NCBI GenBank assembly: GCA_029778615.1
Contig: JAKOPZ010000306.1
Coordinates: 1-36,604 of the forward strand
DNA: 36,604 nt
Reading direction: 5' to 3'
Source of the DNA: Chloroflexota bacterium
Lineage (GTDB): Bacteria > Chloroflexota > Anaerolineae > UBA4142 > SHND01
Positions 14,948 through 22,943 of this stretch are shown here, in pieces; position 1 is the stretch's first letter, and each line of letters starts with the position of its first letter. A program made the position numbers and the translations under genes. The notes under the pieces were generated by a model that was given only the letters and a program-made list of their open reading frames with translations, was not told where the DNA came from and did not search any database.

Positions 14948-16777
14948 ATGGCAGACGTACCCACCTCCATTCTCGTCGCCGACTGCGGCAGTGTTGCCAC
15001 CAAAGTCGGGCTGATTGATGTGGTCGCCGGAGAGTATCGGCTGATTGGCGCAACGCGCACCTTGACCACTGCCGACCCGCCGTACTCGGATATTATGCTC
15101 GGCGTGCGACAGGGCATCATGCAAATTGAGGCGTTGACGGGACGCCGTTTGCTCGACGCGCAAAACGCGCTCATCAAACCAACGCGCGTGGATGGCGATG
15201 GCGTGGACGCGTTTGTCGCGGTCACCAACGCGGCGCTGCCCTTGCACGCGGTAGTGATTGGCTTGTCGCGCGATTATTCGGTGGCGAGCGCACAGCAGGC
15301 GGTGAATGGCACGTACGCAGTGGTTGACCACACCATCGCGGTAGATGAAGAATCGGGACGTTGGGGCACAACAGCGAGCGATGGACGCGCGGGCGGCGCA
15401 AGCGGTTCGGTAGAAAAACTCGCCGCACTGCGCCCGGACATTATCGTCATGGTCGGCGGGATTGACGGCGGCGCGGTAACCCCGTTGCGCGAAATGGCAA
15501 ATATTGTCGCAGCGGTTGGCGCGGCGATGGACCAAGCCGCGCGCCCTTTGGTCATTTTTGCCGGAAATCGTCACGCGCGCAGTGATGTTGCAGAACGCAT
15601 TGGCGGATTGATGCAAGTGACGATGGTGGACAATGTGTTCCCCGCATTGGACCAGATGAACCCCGCGCCATTACAGGCAGAAATCGAAAACCTCTATCGC
15701 AAGCGCCAAATCGAAGCCATTCCCGGTTTTGACAAACTCGCGGCGTGGTCCGAAAAAGGCGTCATGACCACCGCTGATGCGTACACACGCGTCGCCGAAT
15801 ATCTCGCGCGAAAATATCAGCTGCGCGTTCTCGCGCTCGACCTCGGCGCGGGTGCGACGACTTTGATACGCACGGACGGCGTCCAAATGAAGCGCGCCGT
15901 CGTCGAAGAATACAGCGTGGGTTATGGTTTGGACGCGCTGCTAGAACGCGTGGGTATCGAGACGCTCTTGCGCTGGCTGCCTGCGCCGTTTGAACAGAGT
16001 CAAGTCCACGCGCAATTGTTGAATCAGGCGGTGCGCCCGCATGTTGTGCCCACACATTGGCAGGACCTCACGAGCTTGAACGCGGCGGGACGCGAAATTT
16101 TGAAATACGCGGCAGGGGTATGGAGCGCGCGCAGTGGGCACAGCCATTCAACCGAAATGTCTGTCGAATCAATGTCTCGCAAACATCAGAACGGACACAC
16201 TCCCCAAGACCACGCGCTCACCGACAGCGACCTCATTTTGCTTACCGGCGCGCCCATTGCGCGCGGAAGCAAACCGACCGCGCTGCTCTTGATGCTTTTG
16301 GATGCACTGGATGTGCGCGGAATTTTTTCCGTAGCCGCCGACGCGGTGGGACTCGTACCTGCCATGGGCGCGGTCGCGGCAGTGAATCCCGAAGCCGCCG
16401 CCCAAGCTTTGGAAAATGATTGTCTGGTCACATGGGGCACGGTTTTTGTGCCCGACGTGGCAGCGCGTGCGGGCGAGCCGGTCGTGATGAACGTACTCGT
16501 GGAACCTTCGCGCGGCGGGAAATTGGAAGCCGATGTGAAACTCGGTTCGCTCGAATTGATTCCATTGGGCGAAGGCGAAAAAGCGAATGTGGAATTGCGT
16601 ACGGGACGCGGCGTTACGTGGCGCAACCATATCAAAGGTAGCACCTTCAAGCGCGAAGTGCAGGGCGGCACCGTCGGTTTGTTGATCGACGCGCGCGGGC
16701 GCCCTCTACCATTCGAAGCGGGCACAGAACGCCAGCGCGACAAAATTCAGCAGTGGATGTGGGAGGCGGGCGCGTGA
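14948..16777 (+). CDS. GlmL/MutL-like ASKHA ATPase, orphan
   Basis: A 609-residue protein of the glutamate-mutase-activator (GlmL, formerly MutL) family, an actin-like/Hsp70-type ATPase fold. The phosphate-1 motif is VADCGSVATKVGLID (about 9-23), followed by GEYRLIGATRTLTT as in the family, a Gly-rich MVGGIDGGAVTP (about 165-180), and a second phosphate motif LALDLGAGATTLIRT (about 296-310). Classical GlmL sits between the two subunits of B12-dependent glutamate mutase; neither subunit nor any B12-binding D-x-H-x-x-G motif is present here, so it is an orphan. The start is the ATG at 14948, 2 bases after the previous stop. The 3' end overlaps the following GTG (GTGA). It may act as a chaperone-like ATPase for a membrane assembly. 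Confidence 0.88.
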   Translation: MADVPTSILVADCGSVATKVGLIDVVAGEYRLIGATRTLTTADPPYSDIMLGVRQGIMQIEALTGRRLLDAQNALIKPTRVDGDGVDAFVAVTNAALPLHAVVIGLSRDYSVASAQQAVNGTYAVVDHTIAVDEESGRWGTTASDGRAGGASGSVEKLAALRPDIIVMVGGIDGGAVTPLREMANIVAAVGAAMDQAARPLVIFAGNRHARSDVAERIGGLMQVTMVDNVFPALDQMNPAPLQAEIENLYRKRQIEAIPGFDKLAAWSEKGVMTTADAYTRVAEYLARKYQLRVLALDLGAGATTLIRTDGVQMKRAVVEEYSVGYGLDALLERVGIETLLRWLPAPFEQSQVHAQLLNQAVRPHVVPTHWQDLTSLNAAGREILKYAAGVWSARSGHSHSTEMSVESMSRKHQNGHTPQDHALTDSDLILLTGAPIARGSKPTALLLMLLDALDVRGIFSVAADAVGLVPAMGAVAAVNPEAAAQALENDCLVTWGTVFVPDVAARAGEPVVMNVLVEPSRGGKLEADVKLGSLELIPLGEGEKANVELRTGRGVTWRNHIKGSTFKREVQGGTVGLLIDARGRPLPFEAGTERQRDKIQQWMWEAGA

Positions 16778-17877
16778 TTGAATTCATTCCGCAACTTCCC
16801 CAAGTCCGCGTGTCGAATTCCGCGCGGATTCGCCGTGCGCGCGAGCTGTCCATTCCCGGCGAAGTTTCCGGCGCGGTGGGCTTGCGCGTCGGCGCGCAAG
16901 ATGTAATCGCGCGCGCGTATCCGCCAAAAATTCGACGCGCGCTTTCGCTGACGCGCGTAATTGGAGTGCGCGAAGCGGATGTGCCCAAACGTTTGCTCAA
17001 ACATGTTGGCGACCCGGTTGAAGCGCGCGAAATCATTATTGCCAAGCCCATCAACTTTGGCGTGCAGCGGCTCGTGTATCGCGCGCCCGAAGCCGGACAG
17101 ATTGCGGCGATTCAAGGCAGCTGGATGATTTTGGATATTTACGATACGCCGCAGGAGGTGCTGGCGTTGTATCGCGGCAGTATCGTCAACGTCACCCCGC
17201 GCCGCAGTGCCGTCATCGAGGCGCAAGGCGCGCTGGTACAAGGCGTGTGGGGTTCGGGCAAAGAGGCAGTGGGTGTGATAAAATGTTTTGCGAAATCAGC
17301 CAATGATATTTTGGACGCCGATGTATTGGAAGCGGACACACGCGGCACCATTTTGGTCGCCAGCGGCGGCGTGACGGATGCGCTATTGCGCCGCGCGCAT
17401 GAATTGCAAGCGGCGGGGATTGTGACCGGTTCGCTATTGCCGGAATATCGCGCGCTGGCGGGTTCGCTGAATGTGCCCGTCCTCGTCACGGAAGGATTCG
17501 GCGAAATTGCCATGTCCACCCCCGTTTTTGATTTGCTCACGGCGTTGAACGGACAAGAGGCAGGGATTAATGCGCGCTATCAACCGCGCGGCAGGAACGC
17601 AAGCCGCCCCGAATTGTTTGTGCCATTGGTCGTCAGCCGCATGCAAGAGTCCGACCAGAAAGCGGACTCGAGCCATCTCGCAATGACCGCGCGCACACAG
17701 GTGCGCGGCGCGTATGGGGCGTATCTGGGACGTATGGGCACCTTGCCTGACGAATTCACTCTGCATTGGCTCGGCACCGATGCGGGCACGCAAATTCCTG
17801 CTGTCACCGTCGAATGGAATGACACCCCGGGCGAACACGAAACGGTTCCCTGGACGAATTTGGAATTGATTGGATAG
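16774..17877 (+). CDS. Unknown protein coupled to the GlmL-like ATPase
   Basis: A 367-residue soluble protein. The GTG at 16774 is chosen because it overlaps the previous stop (GTGA) and has GGGAGG 7 bases before it; in-frame GTGs at 16753 and 16759 are alternatives. Residues about 20-50 (SIPGEVSGAVGLRVGAQDVIARAYPP) resemble a barrel-sandwich half of the lipoyl type. Residues about 125-160 (GSIVNVTPRRSAVIEAQGALVQGVWGSGKEAVGVIK) form a striking Gly-rich, KOW-like stretch. A later segment, RGTILVASGGVTDALLRRAHELQAAGIVTGSL, looks like alpha/beta. No membrane helix or catalytic triad is visible. I do not know a characterised relative; it is likely a functional partner of the GlmL-like ATPase. Confidence 0.7.
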   Translation: MIEFIPQLPQVRVSNSARIRRARELSIPGEVSGAVGLRVGAQDVIARAYPPKIRRALSLTRVIGVREADVPKRLLKHVGDPVEAREIIIAKPINFGVQRLVYRAPEAGQIAAIQGSWMILDIYDTPQEVLALYRGSIVNVTPRRSAVIEAQGALVQGVWGSGKEAVGVIKCFAKSANDILDADVLEADTRGTILVASGGVTDALLRRAHELQAAGIVTGSLLPEYRALAGSLNVPVLVTEGFGEIAMSTPVFDLLTALNGQEAGINARYQPRGRNASRPELFVPLVVSRMQESDQKADSSHLAMTARTQVRGAYGAYLGRMGTLPDEFTLHWLGTDAGTQIPAVTVEWNDTPGEHETVPWTNLELIG

Positions 17878-17894
17878 CAAGGTAAAAGGAAAGA

Positions 17895-17941
17895 GCTAAA
17901 ACTAAAAACGCGCATCGGTCAAAGCATTTTTAGCTTTTAGC
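17895..17941. other. A/T-rich hairpin before the surface-protein gene
   Basis: GCTAAAACTAAAAACGC (17895-17911) pairs with GCATTTTTAGCTTTTAGC (17924-17941) with one mismatch and one bulge. The plus-strand 3' side lacks a T-tract, so termination would be weak. It separates the coupled GlmL block from the next gene. Confidence 0.5.
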
Positions 17942-17968
17942 CCGGCACTTTATCGTTATGGAGGTTCT

Positions 17969-18454
17969 ATGGCAGAAGTTGCACCATCCGCCGGAGGTGG
18001 CGGCGGCAACCGAAACTTTTTGCTGATTATTGGCGGGCTGGGCGCGCTCGTCATCATCGGACTAATTGCGTTGGGCGCGATTGTTTTGCTTCCGTCGCTG
18101 TTTGGCGATGGCAATACCAACATTGCCGCCGTCACCGCGACGCCCACGCGCATTTCCATTCCGCCAACGCCGACGCGCACGGCACAGCCCACCGCGACGA
18201 CTGTGGTGGTGGCGCAAGCGACCAACGCGCCAACCGCAACCGAGACTCAAGTGCCGCTCGAAGAAACCGCCACGCCGATTCCGATTACGGCAACGCCAAT
18301 TGCGATTACGGCAACGCCGGAAGCGGGTGCGGGAAACGAAACCAACAATCAATTGCCCGAGTCCGGTTTGGGCGAAGATTTGATGTTGTTGTTTGGCGGC
18401 GGGATTTTGCTGCTCGGCGTCATTTTCATCGTGCGGCGAATGCGTTCGGCATAA
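17969..18454 (+). CDS. Cell-surface protein with LPESG sorting-like C-terminus
   Basis: A 161-residue protein. A Gly-rich N-terminus is followed by a membrane helix (about 17-42) and a Thr/Pro-rich extracellular stretch (about 50-120) of ATPTR and ATPIPIT-like repeats. The C-terminal tail is QLPESG, then a hydrophobic helix (LLLFGGGILLLGVIFIV) and a basic end RRMRSA. That tripartite tail is the form of a sortase signal, with Glu-Ser in place of the usual x-Thr of LPxTG. It has two hydrophobic anchors, so it could simply be a double-pass membrane protein. The ATG follows a perfect GGAGGT at 7 bases. No sortase gene is in the window. A strong terminator ends the unit. Confidence 0.75.
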   Translation: MAEVAPSAGGGGGNRNFLLIIGGLGALVIIGLIALGAIVLLPSLFGDGNTNIAAVTATPTRISIPPTPTRTAQPTATTVVVAQATNAPTATETQVPLEETATPIPITATPIAITATPEAGAGNETNNQLPESGLGEDLMLLFGGGILLLGVIFIVRRMRSA

Positions 18455-18551
18455 TGTCAACGGCAGAGCAATTTTGTCCATCACGCGCAACCCAACGCGG
18501 TGCGTGATGCCGATACCACACGCCTTCAGAACCTTCAACTATGCGAAACCA

Positions 18552-18590
18552 AAAACCAACGGAAATATTTCCGTTGGTTTTTTCATTTTT
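18552..18590 (+). terminator. Rho-independent terminator ahead of the CHAT island
   Basis: A perfect 15-bp palindrome AAAACCAACGGAAAT (18552-18566) and its complement (18567-18581), followed by TTTTTTCATTTTT. With A-runs on both sides it could act bidirectionally. Confidence 0.85.
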
Positions 18591-18646
18591 CCGCGCGGAA
18601 AACTTCGCGCGCCGCGCGCGCAAGACGCGCCGACGCGATAAACCCC

Positions 18647-18675
18647 TTTTCAACGCGCGGTGATTACAATATAAT
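18647..18675 (+). promoter_or_regulatory. CHAT-island promoter
   Basis: TTTTCA (18647-18652), 17-base spacer, perfect TATAAT (18670-18675). The predicted start near 18682 leaves a leader of about 23 bases before the ATG at 18705, with no ribosome site visible. Confidence 0.65.
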
Positions 18676-18704
18676 GACAGCCATTCCACCTGCCGCAATT
18701 GCTT

Positions 18705-20657
18705 ATGCCAACTCTTCAAAAATATCTCGATTTTGATTTAGAAATTCTGCGAGATGGTGATGCGTACCGCGCGCATGTTATCAATTCACCTGGCGGACAA
18801 GGCAGCGCGCCTTTCAAAATTCCCTTTAGTGATGAAAAACTTGAAAACTTGATTTTGCGGATGGGACTGGTGCGCGCCAAAACGCGCAGCGCGGCGAATA
18901 CACGTCTCGATGCCGCCAAAGAATTGGGCGGCGCATTGTTTCAAGCTGTGTACACAGGCGATGTTGCGCGGTGTTGGGATGGCAGCTTGACGGCGGCGCA
19001 TTATCAAAACGCCAACCTACGCGTGCGGTTGCGGCTCGACAGTGTTCCCGAACTTGCCGAATTGCCTTGGGAATATCTGTACGCCCCCGCGCCGCAAAAT
19101 CGTTTTTTTCACTTGTCGCCCGACACGCCGCTCGTTCATTTTTTGGAATCGAACTTGCCCCTGCCGACCCTGGAAGTGACCCCGCCGCTCAACATTTTGC
19201 TCATGGCATTCGTGTCCCGCGATCAGATGCCGCTAGACATTGACGCCGAAGAATCAAAACTCAATACCGCTTTGGCGCAAGCCCGTGCGCACGGCGTTGT
19301 CACGCTCACGCGTTTGCCGCGCGCTGATTTGGACACTCTTCAAGATGCCCTTTTGGAAAAAGAGTATCACATCTTGCACTTTATCGGGCATGGAGAATTT
19401 GATGTCCATCGCGAACGCGGCTACTTGATTCTCGAAGGCGATAATGGGTATGGCGAACGCATTGAGGACGAACGGTTTGCGCGCATGATTGGCGACCACG
19501 ATTCGCTCCGTCTCGTAATGCTCAATTCATGCGAAGGGGCGCGTCCCACACGCACGGATGCGTTTGGCGGCGTCGCGCAGCGTTTGATTCAACAAGGTGT
19601 GCCTGCCGTAATAGCGATGCAGTTCGAAATTACGGATGATGCAGCGCTCGCCTTTTCGCGCAAATTCTATACCGCGCTCGGTTTGAATCGCCCGTTGGAA
19701 GCGGCGCTCGCGGAAGGACGCAAAGGAATTTATGCCAAGAGCGATACCGAATGGGGCACTCCCGTTTTATACTCGCGCGCGCCGGATGGAATTTTGTTTG
19801 ACATTCGCGGCGCGCCCACCGCGCCGCCGCCCACAAAAACAGAAACAACCGTACCGCTTGAGCCCGCCACCGAAACGCTGACGTATGACGAATTGATGCG
19901 GCGCGCGACGGCGGCACAAAAACGCGGCGAACAACTTTGGAACGACACACCAACCGATGAACAGGCGTGGCGCGCAAAATTTCAAGACGCGTTTGCACTG
20001 CTCGAACGCGCCGAAAAATTGCGCCGCGATGACATTCCCGCGCTGCTGCAAATGGCGCAAGTCCGCGCGCGGTTGGATACGGATACGAACGCGGCAAAAG
20101 CATTGTTACTGCGCGTGGAAGATTTAATCGGCGAACCGATGAACGATGACCTCGTGCGTAAATTGGGCGAGGCATATTTCCTGCACGCGAATTTGAGCGC
20201 GCCGCCGAACGAAAAATTGTTGGCACGCGCACGCGAACAATTTGAACGGTTGAATGATTTCAAAATGCAGGAACGCATTGACGCGCTGCTGCACCGCGCC
20301 GCGCGTCCGAATGCCAAGAGCTTGGGCGATTTTTACGACGAGACCGCGCCGAAAACGGAAACGGACTTTAACCCGTTGGGCAAGTGGAACATCCAGGTCC
20401 AAGATATGGTCGGCAGTCGGCTGCTGGTTGACCTGGCAAGCAACGGCACATTTCAAATGAACCAACAAGTCGGCATGTATCAGGTGCCCGTCAACGGTTC
20501 GTGGACGTTTAATCCACTCACCAAACAACTCGCGCTCAACGGCGTGGTCAATACCTTTCAGCCGTTCACGCTTTCCATCACCATCAGTGGAAAACTCCCC
20601 AATGGTTATGCGGCAGTGGGTAACGACGGTATCGGTTACGTACTCACGCGCGGATAA
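18705..20657 (+). CDS. CHAT-domain protease with helical repeat and beta-rich C-terminus (CHAT-1)
   Basis: CHAT domains are caspase-like cysteine peptidases used in prokaryotic stress and immune pathways. This protein is 650 residues. Residues 1-370 hold the CHAT unit: His229 in HFIGHGEFD (HxxGH motif) and Cys276 in LNSCEGARPTRTD, followed by the typical AVIAMQFEITDDAALAFSRKFY and WGTPVLYSRAPDG strands. A Pro/Thr linker (about 371-390) leads to an alpha-helical region (about 395-535) resembling TPR-like repeats, then a beta-rich tail (about 545-650) with alternating aromatic and Gly residues, similar to lipocalin-like folds. The frame is open from a TTG at 18699; the ATG at 18705 is chosen. 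Its N-terminal 370 residues are clearly paralogous to those of CHAT-3. Substrate unknown. Confidence 0.9.
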   Translation: MPTLQKYLDFDLEILRDGDAYRAHVINSPGGQGSAPFKIPFSDEKLENLILRMGLVRAKTRSAANTRLDAAKELGGALFQAVYTGDVARCWDGSLTAAHYQNANLRVRLRLDSVPELAELPWEYLYAPAPQNRFFHLSPDTPLVHFLESNLPLPTLEVTPPLNILLMAFVSRDQMPLDIDAEESKLNTALAQARAHGVVTLTRLPRADLDTLQDALLEKEYHILHFIGHGEFDVHRERGYLILEGDNGYGERIEDERFARMIGDHDSLRLVMLNSCEGARPTRTDAFGGVAQRLIQQGVPAVIAMQFEITDDAALAFSRKFYTALGLNRPLEAALAEGRKGIYAKSDTEWGTPVLYSRAPDGILFDIRGAPTAPPPTKTETTVPLEPATETLTYDELMRRATAAQKRGEQLWNDTPTDEQAWRAKFQDAFALLERAEKLRRDDIPALLQMAQVRARLDTDTNAAKALLLRVEDLIGEPMNDDLVRKLGEAYFLHANLSAPPNEKLLARAREQFERLNDFKMQERIDALLHRAARPNAKSLGDFYDETAPKTETDFNPLGKWNIQVQDMVGSRLLVDLASNGTFQMNQQVGMYQVPVNGSWTFNPLTKQLALNGVVNTFQPFTLSITISGKLPNGYAAVGNDGIGYVLTRG

Positions 20658-20690
20658 AGCTTTGCCTTGCAATTTGGAAAGGAGTTGAAG

Positions 20691-20737
20691 ATGTGCGACC
20701 CGCACACCCACGCCAAATGAAAATGTGGGGGCGGTAG
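20691..20737 (+). other. Two overlapping mini-ORFs in the CHAT-1/CHAT-2 leader
   Basis: A 9-codon frame M-C-D-P-H-T-H-A-K (20691-20720) starts after a strong GGAAAGGAG ribosome site. Its stop overlaps (ATGA) a second frame, M-K-M-W-G-R (20717-20737). The segment also contains complementary C-rich and G-rich runs (CCGCACACCCAC around 20700 and GTGGGGGCGG around 20725-20734). This could be a leader-peptide device or the relic of a lost gene start. Confidence 0.35.
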
Positions 20738-20795
20738 GACAAATGGCGAACATCGTTCGCAAGAAATTCTGTCGTACATTTTCCAGAGAGCCCCT

Positions 20796-22922
20796 ATGCC
20801 CATCCCCGAAGACAAAATCAATCACAACTGGCTGGAATGGAGCCGCGACACGACCGTGCGCGAGGCAAAGGAACGCCTCGCGCGCGATGACCGACGCAAG
20901 CAGTGGATTGTCACACCCATTTCGCAAAACGAGTACGCGGTGTGGCGCGTCGCCGATTTGATTGATTATTTGCTGAACGAGTTGTACGTGCACGATGTCA
21001 CCGAACGCATGTTGGACGCGACGCTGGAAGAGATTCGCGGCTTTTTGCCGCGCTTTACGCGCGCAGCGGTGGACGCCAACGCCGATTGGCAAGATGTGCA
21101 AGAGACATGGAGCGCGCTGGCAGACCCGCCGTTGGTCGTTTTGCGCAACGGAACGCCGATTGGCATTTTGCGCGTGGGCTCGCGTCTCGGCGGGGGGGAT
21201 ATTGATTTTATAGACCGGGCACCGATGCCGGAACCCAAAAGCGCGAACGGGGGCGGCGAAAGAGCGGAACCGCCGCCCCCGCAACCCGGAACACTCGGCG
21301 GACCGGAGCCCGCGCCGAGCACCGCACCGACGCGTTTCATCAACGCCGTGTTGCAAGACCACGACAAAAATGCGCCGCTTCAAGTAGGCGAGACCTACAC
21401 GCTCGCGTTCAGCGTGGAATTGGAAAAACTCGCGGCTGCCGTTTCCGCCGAAAAATTCAAAGAGCAAAATTTATTCCCCGAAGGCGTGATGCAGGTCGAG
21501 TTGATGGTGCAGTTGTTGAGCGACGATTTTTTGGTGCACAGCGACCCGCAAAAACTTATTGTGCCGCGCACGGGCAAATCCAAAAACAAAGCGCGCTTTG
21601 ATATTGAACCAACCCAAAATGGCGCGGGCGAACTCACTGCCGTTTTCATCAAAGACGGCAATGCCGTACAGGCTATCAAGCTCACGCTGAACGTCGGCAT
21701 GGCGGGTTCGCCGAGCGTGCTCGGTTCGGAAAACATCGGACGTCAACTCGAAACGGCGGGCGTGTTACAGCCGCGCGATTTGCTCTTGTGGATTGAATAT
21801 ACCGGCACCAATTACACGCTGCGCGTGTTGGACAAGGTGCCGATGAAGGCAACCTTGCCCCTTTCGTCCACCGACCTCGAAAACGCGGTGGTGCAAGCGC
21901 GGCAAACCCTCGAAAGTGTTGTGAATCTCGATTTCAACAACGAAAAAATTTTTCAGGTCGAAACCAAAATTCCGTCGGCAGCGCGCGATATGGCGATGCC
22001 CCTGCTTGCCAAAGCGGGCTATCTGCTCTATCAAGAATTGTTTTATCACGCGCTCGCCGATACGGACACGCGCAAGCTGGGTGATTATTTACGCCAGCGC
22101 GCCCAGAACGAAACATTGAAAATTCAAATCGTCTCTGCCGACATGATGCTGCCGTGGGGTTTGTTGTACATGGAAGACGACCTCGACATCAATCATGTCA
22201 ATCCCGAATCCTTTCTCGGTTTCAAACATCTCATCGAGCATGTGCCGTTTCAATCTGCCACCGGTTATTCCGAAACCATCAACAGCCAGCCGCAGCTCAC
22301 CATCAGCTTGAATCTCAACACGGACATTGACACGCAAATGAATTTTCCGTTGGTGCAAAAACAGCTGGACTATTGGAAAAACAAAAAATTGCCACCCGGC
22401 GTCCAGCTTGTCAAACGCACCAGCGGCAACGATTTGCTCGCCGCGCTCGGAGACGCGACGACGAGCGACCAGATTATGTATTTTTACTGTCACGCTGTGA
22501 GCAAAGAAGCCGCGCAAGGCGGCGCGAATTTGTCCGAGCTGCATTTTGCCAACGGACAAAAACTTTCGCTCGGCGATTTCAAAGCGTTCGCGCCGACGAA
22601 AACGCGTTTGGGCACACTGCCGCTCGTGTTTATCAACGCGTGCGAATCGGCGCAGCTGTCGCCGCTCTTTTACAACGGATTCATGCCCTACTTTGTGGAC
22701 AAGGGCGCGCGCGGCATGATTGGCAGTGAATGTTCCGTGCCCGCGTTGTTTGCGATGGAGTGGTCGTTCAAATTTTTTGACCAACTCTTGGCGGGCAAGT
22801 CCATCGGACAAATCTTTTTGGATTTGCGGCGTGACTATTATTCCCAAAACAACAATCCGCTCGGACTGTTGTACGCGGTGTATTGCGACGCGGACACGCA
22901 AATTGCTCCGGCGGTGGCGTGA
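20796..22922 (+). CDS. Divergent CHAT-domain protein with CBS-like N-terminus and beta-rich middle (CHAT-2)
   Basis: A 708-residue protein. Residues about 15-60 and 108-135 (WIVTPISQNEYAVWRVADLI and LVVLRNGTPIGILRV) read like the two halves of a CBS-type domain, which often binds nucleotides. A Pro/Gly-rich linker (about 141-178) follows, then an Ig-like beta-rich segment (about 179-302). The C-terminal CHAT domain (about 330-700) has its catalytic Cys616 in FINACESAQ, while the usual HxxGH is replaced by YFYCHA with His566. The strand order is otherwise that of CHAT. It lies between two other CHAT genes with a 138-base leader before it and 21 bases after it. It could be active with an altered active site or be a regulatory pseudo-protease. 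The ATG at 20796 has only a weak ribosome site. Confidence 0.85.
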   Translation: MPIPEDKINHNWLEWSRDTTVREAKERLARDDRRKQWIVTPISQNEYAVWRVADLIDYLLNELYVHDVTERMLDATLEEIRGFLPRFTRAAVDANADWQDVQETWSALADPPLVVLRNGTPIGILRVGSRLGGGDIDFIDRAPMPEPKSANGGGERAEPPPPQPGTLGGPEPAPSTAPTRFINAVLQDHDKNAPLQVGETYTLAFSVELEKLAAAVSAEKFKEQNLFPEGVMQVELMVQLLSDDFLVHSDPQKLIVPRTGKSKNKARFDIEPTQNGAGELTAVFIKDGNAVQAIKLTLNVGMAGSPSVLGSENIGRQLETAGVLQPRDLLLWIEYTGTNYTLRVLDKVPMKATLPLSSTDLENAVVQARQTLESVVNLDFNNEKIFQVETKIPSAARDMAMPLLAKAGYLLYQELFYHALADTDTRKLGDYLRQRAQNETLKIQIVSADMMLPWGLLYMEDDLDINHVNPESFLGFKHLIEHVPFQSATGYSETINSQPQLTISLNLNTDIDTQMNFPLVQKQLDYWKNKKLPPGVQLVKRTSGNDLLAALGDATTSDQIMYFYCHAVSKEAAQGGANLSELHFANGQKLSLGDFKAFAPTKTRLGTLPLVFINACESAQLSPLFYNGFMPYFVDKGARGMIGSECSVPALFAMEWSFKFFDQLLAGKSIGQIFLDLRRDYYSQNNNPLGLLYAVYCDADTQIAPAVA

Positions 22923-22943
22923 TGCGCTTTGGCTTGCGCGCAC

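Noticed and set aside
14948-16777. Part of a glutamate mutase operon
   Set aside because: No mutase E or S subunit is present and neighbours are membrane and unknown proteins; only the activator-like ATPase is recognisable.
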